From Niallia taxi (GTDB lineage: Bacteria; Bacillota; Bacilli; Bacillales; Cytobacillaceae): a stretch of DNA of 64,000 nt. Of the stretch, positions 53,957 to 62,287 are shown piece by piece; position 1 is the stretch's first letter, and the number at the start of each line of letters is the position of its first letter. The position numbers were made by a program, and so were the translations under genes. The notes beneath the pieces were generated by a model. The model was given only the letters and a program-made list of their open reading frames with translations. It ran no database searches and had not been told where the DNA came from. The stretch is taken from the NCBI RefSeq assembly GCF_032818155.1, contig NZ_CP102590.1, positions 1,240,001 through 1,304,000 of the forward strand, written 5' to 3'.

Positions 53957-54451
53957 TTATACAAAAATAAGTGTAATAAATATATTGACTATGTAAAATA
54001 GCATAGAAAGTAAGAGGGAATTTAATACCCTTTTCGTTTTGTAAATCAAAAGTATAAAAATAATTGTTACGCTAAGTAAAACTAGGGGATTTAAATATAA
54101 AGAAAGCAGTAGATTTTTGCTGATCATTTCTTGTATTAACACTTGAAATGCAGTAATGATAAGATTTATAGAAACTAAATAGTACACAAAATGGGCATTT
54201 AACTGTAAATTTAAAACTTTATTGGCTATTATTAAATTAAATTTAATAGAAAAGTAAACAAAAAATAGAACAGTTGCTATTATAAATAGGATTATCATTA
54301 ACAAGGCAAGTTTATAATAAATATCTGATTGGAACAATTTTATGAAATGATAATATTCATCTTCATCAATTAGCTTATACCTATAACCTAACATAAAGAA
54401 TTGACATCCCATTAATAGGACAAATATTAAAATATTAGATAATTTTTTCAT
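53957..54451 (-). CDS. multi-pass membrane protein, unknown
   Basis: 164 residues with about five hydrophobic segments (ILIFVLLMGCQFFMLGY, LALLMIILFIIATVLFFVYF and others). Very Leu/Ile-rich. No family recognised. ATG start after CATTTTTTCACC complement (GGTGAAAAA). Confidence 0.6.
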   Translation of the reverse strand: MKKLSNILIFVLLMGCQFFMLGYRYKLIDEDEYYHFIKLFQSDIYYKLALLMIILFIIATVLFFVYFSIKFNLIIANKVLNLQLNAHFVYYLVSINLIITAFQVLIQEMISKNLLLSLYLNPLVLLSVTIIFILLIYKTKRVLNSLLLSMLFYIVNIFITLIFV

Positions 54452-55079
54452 TTTTTCACCTACCTATTTCCCATTATAGGGATAAATAAAAAAAGATAAA
54501 TACTTCACTTAGAATGTTTTGAATATTGTCAATCTTTCAAGGACTTTTACTCTAATGTTTAATATTTTTAATGATATTTTAAGACTACTTTCTAGAAAGA
54601 GGGCTTTTTCCTTTTAGTTGACTACGCTATTAAAAGGGCATTAACCTAGATTACTTGATTGTATGATAAGGGTTTACTTGCTATGTAGGCAGATGGGATC
54701 TATTGGATTCATAGATTATTTAGGAATTGAATGTATTGTTAATTAAAAGTCCTCTTAGAATTGATAATAAATATATTATCTGACAATGTTTTTGTGGAGA
54801 ATTTGTGAAGAAATGTATTAAAAAATGATAAATTACAAAAAGAGAAAAGAAAAAACACTGTTTCTTTTACAGAAAGGAAAAAGTATATATGAATCTATAA
54901 ATTAGCATGTAATTTTGGTGATTTGGACATTTTAAATAAAAATAAAAAGCCTTGAAAATCAAGGCTTGTGCATGTTTTAAAAAGGAGACGAACCTCCAAC
55001 CTACAATCTTTGGAATAGTTACCTTAAGAATACGCTGATTGAAATCAAAGATATAAAAATACGTAAGCTATCTCTTTAA
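54452..55079. other. intergenic
   Basis: No gene seen. AAGCCTTG/CAAGGCTT hairpin (54947-54967) with T run on the minus strand is probably the mocR terminator. Confidence 0.5.
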
Positions 55080-56477
55080 TTATCTTGCTATTCCCCAGCA
55101 TTGCATCAATTGGTGTATGCCTTCCTCGATTTTCTCAAATGGGATGCCGCCAAATCCTAACAAAAACGTTGGATACTTGTATTCTATTGGCTTTAACAGA
55201 TAATCAGTTACAGGGTAAATGGCAATAGAGCTTTCTGCTGCAATTGTTTGTAGCTCTTTTTCACTTTTTTGGAGGGGAAGGGAAATTAAAATATGCATCC
55301 CGGCCTGATCTCCAGTGATGATAACTTCTGGATAATCTGTATGAAAGATATGGGTCAGTTTATCGAGCTTTTTACGATAAATTTTCCGCATTCGGTTTAA
55401 GTGTTTGGAAAAATAACCGTCTCTCATGAAGCTTGCTACTATATGCTGATCGAATCTTGGAACTGTTGCTGAATAATAACTGAATGTTTCCTTATATTTT
55501 TTCAGCAATGTGGAAGGCAAAACAAAATAGGCAACTCGTAATGAAGGCATTAATGACTTCGTAAATGTACTCAGATAAATCACCTTATCGTTTTGATCCA
55601 TTCCTTGCAGGGCGGGAATGGGTTTTCCGGTGTATCGAAATTCACTGTCATAATCGTCTTCAATGATGTAGCGATTTTCGAGCTTTGCTGCCCAATGCAT
55701 TAGCTGTGTTCTTCTTGTGGCGGACAGGACAGCACCAGTTGGAAACTGGTGGGATGGCGTGATGTAAACCACATTTGCATTTGTTTTTTCCAGTTCATCG
55801 ACAATCAATCCATCTTCATCAACTGGTATCGGAATTGCTTTATTTTGCAATTGAATTCGAGGGATGGCCGAATAGCCAGGATTTTCAAGGGCAAAGTTTG
55901 AATCATTTTCAAGCAGTCTTAAAATCATCGGAAGGAGCTGTTCTGTTCCCGAGCCAATGACAATTTGCTCTGGTTTACACACAATTCCCCGTGATTGATA
56001 CAGGTATTTTGCTATTTCAGTCCTTAATGTGTATTCCCCTTGAGGTTCTCCATTCTGTAACAATTCCTTAGAAGGAAGATCATATAAATTTTTTGCGTAT
56101 TTTCTCCACACTGGAAAAGGAAAGGAGTCTGTATCAACTTTTCCTGGATGAAAGTCAAATTGAATATTTTGATTTTCTGCATGCTCCACAGGCAACTCAA
56201 CCTGTTCTGTTTCAATATAAGGTAATTCATTAATATCCTCTACAAAATAACCAATCCGCGGTTTTGACACAATAAAGCCCTCTGCAATCAGCTGAGCATA
56301 CGATACCTCAATGGTTGTTTGGCTGATGTTCAAAAATTCGGCCAACTTTTTTTTGGAGGGAAGTTTTGTGCCAACTTCAATTTGTTGCCGCAAAATAGCA
56401 GTTTTGATACCAATATAAAGCTGTTCATACAAGGGTTTTGTTGTGTTTTTATTCAGTTCAAACATAAGCATATCCAT
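55080..56477 (-). CDS. MocR/PdxR-type GntR-aminotransferase regulator
   Basis: 465 residues. N-terminal GntR winged helix (YIGIKTAILRQQIEVGTKLP, LAEFLNISQTTIEVSYAQLIAEGFI) linked to a fold-type I aminotransferase domain with the PLP lysine in STFTKSLMPSLR and PSHQFPTG. Such regulators use PLP or an amino compound as effector. Divergent from an ECF-transporter S component, the usual arrangement when the regulator controls vitamin uptake. ATG after CGGAGGG. Confidence 0.9.
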   Translation of the reverse strand: MDMLMFELNKNTTKPLYEQLYIGIKTAILRQQIEVGTKLPSKKKLAEFLNISQTTIEVSYAQLIAEGFIVSKPRIGYFVEDINELPYIETEQVELPVEHAENQNIQFDFHPGKVDTDSFPFPVWRKYAKNLYDLPSKELLQNGEPQGEYTLRTEIAKYLYQSRGIVCKPEQIVIGSGTEQLLPMILRLLENDSNFALENPGYSAIPRIQLQNKAIPIPVDEDGLIVDELEKTNANVVYITPSHQFPTGAVLSATRRTQLMHWAAKLENRYIIEDDYDSEFRYTGKPIPALQGMDQNDKVIYLSTFTKSLMPSLRVAYFVLPSTLLKKYKETFSYYSATVPRFDQHIVASFMRDGYFSKHLNRMRKIYRKKLDKLTHIFHTDYPEVIITGDQAGMHILISLPLQKSEKELQTIAAESSIAIYPVTDYLLKPIEYKYPTFLLGFGGIPFEKIEEGIHQLMQCWGIAR

Positions 56478-56511
56478 TTGGAACCCTCCGTTCTGACCAT
56501 GTTATTTTTTG

Positions 56512-56528
56512 AAAAAGTGGCACTTTTT
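56512..56528. promoter_or_regulatory. palindrome in mocR / S-component divergent region
   Basis: AAAAAGTG-G-CACTTTTT; a further AAGAAGTGG lies at 56573. Candidate MocR binding sites shared by both promoters. Confidence 0.5.
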
Positions 56529-56626
56529 ATATTGTCAGATTTCATTATACTAGTAATCATTAAAGAAGTGGAAATTCTTTTTATAAATTGGAATACAACC
56601 ATGTGGAAATGACAAGGGGGATTTAC

Positions 56627-57154
56627 ATGTTCACGACAGAACAAAACAAAACAAGAATTCTGGTTCTCAATGCACTATTTATTACTTTAACGTTTCTGGC
56701 TACAATGTTTATCAATATCAGGCTGCCGCTGATGGGTAATGGGGGACTTATTCATTTGGGTAACGTACCGCTTTTGATTGCTGCCTTTGTTTTTGGCAAA
56801 AAATCAGGCGCAATAGTAGGCGCCTTCGGAATGGCTCTGTTCGATATTGTTTCAGGCTGGACATTATGGGCTCCATTTACATTTGTTATCGTTGGAGCAA
56901 TGGGCTATGTAGCAGGCCTTATTGCTGAAAAGATGCCAGGCAAAAAGGTTTACGTACATGTACTGGCAGTAGCTGTCGCCCTAATTATCAAAGTTGTCGG
57001 CTACTATTTTACAGAAGTTGTCCTTTACGGAAACTGGATTCAGCCATTCGGCTCCATCCCAGGTAACATCATGCAGCTCGTCCTTGCTGGAGTCATTGTT
57101 GTGCCACTTGCAAATGGATTTATGAAAAGGGTTGGGCGTTCAAATTCCATATAA
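56627..57154 (+). CDS. ECF transporter S component (vitamin, likely B6 or related)
   Basis: Substrate-binding membrane subunit of 175 residues with six segments: LNALFITLTFLATMFINI, GGLIHLGNVPLLIAAFVFGKKSG, GAFGMALFDIVSGW. The IHLGNVPLLIAA motif fits the HmpT/PdxU/PanT group of group II S components, which share an EcfAA'T module encoded elsewhere. Regulator next door (MocR, PLP-dependent) suggests pyridoxine or a related vitamer. ATG 56627 after AAGGGGGAT. Confidence 0.85.
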   Translation: MFTTEQNKTRILVLNALFITLTFLATMFINIRLPLMGNGGLIHLGNVPLLIAAFVFGKKSGAIVGAFGMALFDIVSGWTLWAPFTFVIVGAMGYVAGLIAEKMPGKKVYVHVLAVAVALIIKVVGYYFTEVVLYGNWIQPFGSIPGNIMQLVLAGVIVVPLANGFMKRVGRSNSI

Positions 57155-57464
57155 TTAACAGGAATTTATCAAAGTTTTTTTGGGCCTATTTTATACAGGT
57201 TTATTTGTAAATCTTCTATAAAAATAATATGGTAATCGAGGGCATAAATCCGACAAGGATTAATGCCCTCTTGCATCCATCCTCTCAATTTAACAGTAAT
57301 CATTTAGTATTCAATTTGGAATTATACTGAAAATAAACAAGAGAAAAGTACGCGAAACGAGTACTTTTCTCTTGTTTTTATTCGGTTTTATTATTATACT
57401 TACATTCTTGTTTGCGAAATGCGACCATGTACTTAAAATTCATCTAGGAGGTATTTCAGATTTT
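57155..57464. other. intergenic with two hairpins
   Basis: GAGGGCATaAATCC/GGATTaATGCCCTC (57238-57270) ends the S-component gene. CAAGAGAAAAGTAC/GTACTTTTCTCTTG with T run (57338-57379) is a terminator-like hairpin 85 bases before the next ribosome site, possibly an attenuator. Confidence 0.6.
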
Positions 57465-58637
57465 ATGGACAATTTTACTTATCGTAATCCCACTAAATTA
57501 ATCTTTGGAAAAAATCAGCTTGAAGCATTAGCAGAGGAACTTCCTAAATACGGAAAAAATATTTTACTTGTTTACGGTGGAGGAAGCATTAAGCGAAACG
57601 GATTATATAATCAAGTTGTTACGTTATTAAAAGATTTAAATGTTAATGTGCTAGAGTTAGCTGGAGTAGAACCGAATCCGAGATTATCTACGGTGAAAAA
57701 AGGAATTGCTATCTGTCAAAATGAAAATATTGATTTCTTATTAGCTGTTGGTGGAGGGAGTGTTATTGATTGTACAAAAGCTATCGCTGCTGGTGCACTG
57801 TATGACGGTGATGTTTGGGATATCATCAACAAAAAAGTAATAGCTACAAAAGCGCTACCGTTTGGAACAGTCTTAACACTAGCAGCAACCGGCTCTGAAA
57901 TGAACCCGGATTCTGTAATTACTAATTGGGAAACAAATGAAAAATATGTGTGGGGAAGTGATGTAACACACTCTTCATTTTCCATTTTAGACCCTGTTAA
58001 TACTAAGTCTGTTCCAAGAGATCAAACAGTTTATGGTATGGTAGACATGATGAGTCACGTATTTGAGCAATATTTCCACAATGTGAAAAACACACCATTA
58101 CAAGACCGTATGTGCTACTCCGTATTACAAACAGTGATTGAAACAGCACCAAAATTGCTGGAGGATTTACAAAGCTACGAACACCGAGAAACAATTCTAT
58201 ATTCAGGGACAATCGCATTAAATGGCACACTTCAAATGGGTTACTTCGGCGACTGGGCTTCTCATACTATTGAACATGCTGTATCAGCAGTTTATGATAT
58301 TCCCCATGCAGGCGGATTGGCAATTTTATTCCCAAATTGGATGAGACACGTTCTAGATAAAGATATAGTTCGTATGAAGCGTCTAATGTTGAGTATGTTT
58401 GATATTGATACAACAGGAAAAAGTGACAGAGAAATTGCTTTAGAGGGAATTGATAAGCTAAGTGCTTTCTGGTCAAGCCTTGGGGCACCATCAAGATTAG
58501 CTGATTACGATATCGGAGAAGAAAGACTTGAAGAAATAGCAGAAATAGCTGCTCGTGAGATGGAGCATGGAGGCTTTGGCAACTTTAAAAAGTTAAATAA
58601 GGCAGATATTTTATCTATCCTACAAGCTTCTTTGTAA
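57465..58637 (+). CDS. yugJ: iron-containing alcohol (butanol) dehydrogenase, YugJ type
   Basis: NAD(P)H-dependent group III dehydrogenase of 390 residues. [11 protein letters not shown] start, [31 protein letters not shown] for nucleotide, and metal ligands in [13 protein letters not shown] and [23 protein letters not shown] 57465 has CTAGGAGGT upstream; the longer frame into the preceding hairpin is not used. With the butanediol-type enzyme it suggests alcohol/acetoin metabolism at low oxygen. Confidence 0.93.
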   Translation: MDNFTYRNPTKLIFGKNQLEALAEELPKYGKNILLVYGGGSIKRNGLYNQVVTLLKDLNVNVLELAGVEPNPRLSTVKKGIAICQNENIDFLLAVGGGSVIDCTKAIAAGALYDGDVWDIINKKVIATKALPFGTVLTLAATGSEMNPDSVITNWETNEKYVWGSDVTHSSFSILDPVNTKSVPRDQTVYGMVDMMSHVFEQYFHNVKNTPLQDRMCYSVLQTVIETAPKLLEDLQSYEHRETILYSGTIALNGTLQMGYFGDWASHTIEHAVSAVYDIPHAGGLAILFPNWMRHVLDKDIVRMKRLMLSMFDIDTTGKSDREIALEGIDKLSAFWSSLGAPSRLADYDIGEERLEEIAEIAAREMEHGGFGNFKKLNKADILSILQASL

Positions 58638-58795
58638 AATAAGAAATAGAAAAGCAGTAGACATATGTCTGCAGATTTTTTGTGGATATGCAATAGAAAT
58701 TAAGTGGAAAAAGAGTGTAGGAAAAGCCCTGGCAAATCGAAATAACTAAACTATTTATATAATAGGCTATTCACTAATTAAGGCTAGGTGATAAT

Positions 58796-58906
58796 ATGAA
58801 ACGAATGGGTTTAAGCGTACTTTTTGTAGTAATAATAGTTATCGTAATCCTATTAATTCTTCAACATAATTCTCCTGAAAAATTTTCAGTTTGGGGATTC
58901 TTATAA
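58796..58906 (+). CDS. 36-residue single-span membrane peptide
   Basis: ATG after CTAGGTGATA starts MKRMGLSVLFVVIIVIVILL, one membrane segment, and a short polar end. Positive head, hydrophobic core and ribosome site make a real gene plausible; similar small proteins are common in Bacillus. Confidence 0.5.
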   Translation: MKRMGLSVLFVVIIVIVILLILQHNSPEKFSVWGFL

Positions 58907-59208
58907 TAACCTTGTAAGAATGTGATAACAATGACAGCATTTCCTTTTTTTTAGAATGAAACCGGTAAAGGTGTTTGCAGTAAAAATCAAAAAAAAATGA
59001 TATAAGCAGCTTAATAAAAAGGGATAGTTAGTTCGGAATAGGAGCTAATTATCCCTTTTTATTTACAGCACAATACTTATGTTTTTTCATCAATCTCAAA
59101 TTTTCTGAAACCAGAACTTTCTCTCTTGCGTCTTAATATTGGTATGAAAGAAAGAAGAAATTAATTTTTTAATAAAAAAGAGAAAGAGATTTGGATAGGA
59201 GAATTGGA
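58907..59208. other. intergenic with terminator
   Basis: AAAAAGGGATAgTTAG / CTAATTATCCCTTTTT (59016-59060) terminator; promoter of rodA follows. No gene seen. Confidence 0.65.
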
Positions 59209-60375
59209 TTGGCAAGCAGAGATAGAAACAACTTTGATTATTCCTTATTGTTCATCATTATTTTACTTATGGCTATAAGTATTATTAACATTCACAGTGC
59301 ACAGAAGTACCTGCCATACCATAAAGACTTTGCGGGCATGCAATTATTTTGGTATGCCGTTGGATTGATTGTTACAGCGGTTATTTATTATTTTGATTTG
59401 GAGCAGATTAAGAAATTGTCTTTATATATATATTTGTTTGGAGTATTTTTGTTGGTAGTTTTGTTTTTTGCTCCAGAATCAATAGCTCCGTCAACAAAAG
59501 GAATTAAGGCATGGTTTAGCATAAAAGGAGTTGGCTCCGTCCAGCCTTCGGAGTTCATGAAAATCTTTTTAATCATGTTTTTAGCTAAAATTACTGTCGA
59601 CCATAATGATAAAAATATTCATCGTACGATTTCAACAGATATGATATTAATTGGAAAGATAGTAGGAATAACGCTAGTTCCTCTTTTGTTTATCCTTTTG
59701 CAACCAGATGCAGGTACGGCTATGGTCATACTTGTAATCATGTTTGGTGTCATTTTTTTATCAGGAGTAAACTGGAAGATACTTACGATATTTTTCTCCA
59801 CTGTATTGTCGGCTATAGGTGCCTTGGTTGTTATTTATATTTATTATCCGGATACATTGTTGCTGGTATTAGACCAATATCAATTAAATAGAATACATTC
59901 TTGGTTAGACCCATTTGAATATAGTGGAGGTATTGGTTATCAGTTAAGTCAATCAATATTAGCGATTGGATCAGGCACCAATTACGGAAAAGGCTATATG
60001 AAAGGAGAAGTAAACATTCCAGAAGCACATTCAGATTTCATCTTTTCTGTGGTAGGGGAGGAATACGGATTTCTCGGAGCAAGTGTTGTCGTAACTTTGT
60101 ATTTTCTCCTTATCTATCGAATAATCGTTATCGCCATAAAAAGTAAAGGAGAATATGAAAGCTTAATAGCTGCAGGTGTTGTTTCTATGCTGACATTTCA
60201 TATATTTGAAAATGTGGGAATGGTAATAGGATTAGTTCCTATTACCGGTATACCGTTACCTCTATTAAGCTATGGAGGCAGCTCCATCCTAGCCAATATG
60301 TTGTCATTAACCTTAATTTTAAATATCTCTGCCAAAACAAAAAACTATATGTTTGAGGGAAATAAATATGCGTGA
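59209..60375 (+). CDS. rodA: RodA-type SEDS peptidoglycan polymerase
   Basis: 388-residue membrane protein with ten segments. STKGIKAWFSIKGVGSVQPSEFMK, FILLQPDAGTAMV, SWLDPFEY, the catalytic loop Asp in EAHSDFIFSVVGEEYGFLG and GIPLPLLSYGGSSI are all RodA/FtsW hallmarks. TTG 59209 is chosen for TAGGAGAA seven bases upstream. No PBP2 or MreBCD genes adjoin, so it is likely an extra RodA paralogue. The next ORF overlaps its stop. Confidence 0.92.
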   Translation: MASRDRNNFDYSLLFIIILLMAISIINIHSAQKYLPYHKDFAGMQLFWYAVGLIVTAVIYYFDLEQIKKLSLYIYLFGVFLLVVLFFAPESIAPSTKGIKAWFSIKGVGSVQPSEFMKIFLIMFLAKITVDHNDKNIHRTISTDMILIGKIVGITLVPLLFILLQPDAGTAMVILVIMFGVIFLSGVNWKILTIFFSTVLSAIGALVVIYIYYPDTLLLVLDQYQLNRIHSWLDPFEYSGGIGYQLSQSILAIGSGTNYGKGYMKGEVNIPEAHSDFIFSVVGEEYGFLGASVVVTLYFLLIYRIIVIAIKSKGEYESLIAAGVVSMLTFHIFENVGMVIGLVPITGIPLPLLSYGGSSILANMLSLTLILNISAKTKNYMFEGNKYA

Positions 60376-60475
60376 CAGTTTAAGGTTAAGAGTGAAGGTA
60401 TTTGCTGCTATATGTCTTGGAGCCATTGCTTTTGTTGGTGTACTGGCAATTATAGCAATTGTGAGAGGTGGATAG
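60368..60475 (+). CDS. 35-residue membrane peptide, EpuA-like
   Basis: ATG overlaps the last codons of rodA (ATGCGTGA). MRDSLRLRVKVFAAICLGAI then one hydrophobic span and a Gly end, reminiscent of the EpuA/DNA-directed RNA polymerase beta-like small membrane proteins, which are basic followed by one span. Translationally coupled to rodA. Confidence 0.5.
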   Translation: MRDSLRLRVKVFAAICLGAIAFVGVLAIIAIVRGG

Positions 60476-60780
60476 AGGATATAAGTATTGTTTAAATATA
60501 TTTATCTAAAGGAAATATACAGAACAGCATGGCAGTGACTTAGTTAAATTGGTCAGAGATATGGAGAAAATACTAGTACATCTTTTGCAGTCGTATTAAT
60601 GAAGAACCAAACATAAATAAACAGGGGCTTCCTTATGTAATTGGAAGCCTTTTTCACTATTTGAGAGAGTTGATGAAACTAGCAAACTTGAGTAAATAGT
60701 AGTGCTACTATGCCATTCCCATTCGATTACTATGGAGAGGGACCATTAGTAATATCACTTTAAATAATGATGCTGGTTCG
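60476..60780. other. intergenic with terminator
   Basis: GGCTTCC/GGAAGCC followed by TTTTTC (60626-60653) ends the rodA transcript. Nothing else seen. Confidence 0.65.
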
Positions 60781-60921
60781 CTAATCTAAAAATGTTATTT
60801 CTGATTCGTGTACTAATATAAACTGAAAGTATTCTAAGGTTTTTAACTCACAATAACCAGTATCATATTTGTGAACTACTATATATTCTTTCCCTTGATA
60901 CATGACTCTTTTTCCGTTCAC
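60781..60921 (-). CDS. 46-residue soluble protein
   Basis: Minus-strand GTG at 60921, eight bases after AAAAGGGAG, gives MNGKRVMYQGKEYIVVHKYD, then GYCELKTLEYFQFILVHESE. Balanced composition, beta-strand pattern (KEYIVVHKYDTGYCEL) and the ribosome site argue for a real small gene; family not recognised. Confidence 0.6.
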   Translation of the reverse strand: MNGKRVMYQGKEYIVVHKYDTGYCELKTLEYFQFILVHESEITFLD

Positions 60922-61466
60922 TAAAAACACTCCCTTTTGGACAATTTTTAATAAATTAAAACTAGGAAAGTAGGAAATAAGAAATAATATATAATTGTTT
61001 TCGGTTTGTGAATAAAGATGGAAAGAAAGAGTTTTATAATTTGAGGTGAAATACTTTAATTTCTTTGAACAAAATAAGCTTAATCAGGACAAAGTAAATT
61101 AAGACAAGTAAAGCTGAAAAGGGTAGAAGTATTTATAGAATTTCTAAGGTGGATTTAAGCGGATACTGTCAATTTATACATTGTTTCTTAACATGAGGAC
61201 AATCTAAGTATGCTTGCTTCCTTCCTTATTAAGGATCTAAAAGGTTATAAGTCCATTCTCCAATCTTAATAAGTTATTTAGTTATTCCACTAACTTTTTA
61301 ATTTAAAACCAAAGTCCCAAATATTTAAAAGAGAGCTTGTTCAAGTGTCATTGGAATAGAATTTTGATGTTTTTAGGCTTCTTTGCTTGCCAAGTCTGTT
61401 TTCGAGTTATTACACTAATACTTATCAATATTAATTCATTTATTTAATAAAAGGAGATTACATGAC
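60922..61466. other. intergenic
   Basis: No gene or strong structure seen. An AAAAGGAGATTACATGAC ribosome site begins the next gene. Confidence 0.4.
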
Positions 61467-61763
61467 ATGATAGTACTCACAGCAAATTATCAATGTAAGG
61501 CTGGTATGTCAGATACAGTTGAACAAGCATTGAAAGAAATGATTTTGTTAGTTAAGGAAGAGAAAGGATGTATTAACTATCTAGTTAACCGCTCGAAAGA
61601 TGACCCAGATTCTTTTTTATTGTTTGAACAATATGAAGACGAACAAGCACTTGCCGACCACTCAGAAACACCATACTTTAAGCGGATTGTATTAGATACA
61701 ATCGTCCCCTTACTCGAAAAACGGGAGCGTACTTTTTATACGCCTGTTACGAATCCTTCTTAA
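61467..61763 (+). CDS. ABM-family quinol monooxygenase-like protein
   Basis: 98-residue dimeric alpha/beta-barrel (antibiotic biosynthesis monooxygenase, YgiN-like). MIVLTANYQCKAGMSDTVEQ, KGCINYLVNRSKDDPDSFLL, YEDEQALADHSETPYFKRI are diagnostic. Probably acts on quinols or aromatic by-products. Terminator at 61870-61960. Confidence 0.88.
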   Translation: MIVLTANYQCKAGMSDTVEQALKEMILLVKEEKGCINYLVNRSKDDPDSFLLFEQYEDEQALADHSETPYFKRIVLDTIVPLLEKRERTFYTPVTNPS

Positions 61764-62287
61764 CTACAACTAGCTGTAGTGGGCTGATAACTAGACTCTG
61801 ATTACAAAAGTATAGACACTAAAAATATGATTTTATAAATATACGTTAAAACATTTATTTAAACCTAAAGAGCCGTTTAACTGTACCCACCGCTCCCCGA
61901 AGTTTGATTTTTACATTAAGTTTCGGGGCAAGGAGGGGAAACAGAATTAGACGGTTTTTTATTTTCTTTAATACGATCGGGGGAGATAGTTAAACAACAG
62001 GATCATTAAGTCTTATTTATTATGCAGCACCAGAGAATGCAAGATGCATAAAACAGAAACAAATATTTATTGTATCAACAGAGGAAAGTAAAGTTACCTA
62101 CAAGGTAAATGCAGCTTCTTATCAAGGCTTTATAAATATGAAAGTAAAACGACTAAATTCTTGGAATATAAGTGTTTAGTCGCATTTTCCATCATTCAAT
62201 CTAGGAAGGAAGAATGGTTCATTTTTTAATAAACCTAAAAGAGAATAAAAGTGTGTCTGAAAGGACTTGGGAGGATCGAAAGTAAAC
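61764..62287. other. intergenic with branched terminator
   Basis: GCCGTTTAACTGT pairs loosely with ACAGAATTAGACGGT and encloses CTCCCCGAA/TTTCGGGG; six T follow (61872-61960). Repeat-C-like ATACGATCGGGGGAG at 61970. ACGACTAAA/TTTAGTCG hairpin at 62149-62182. No gene seen. Confidence 0.5.
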
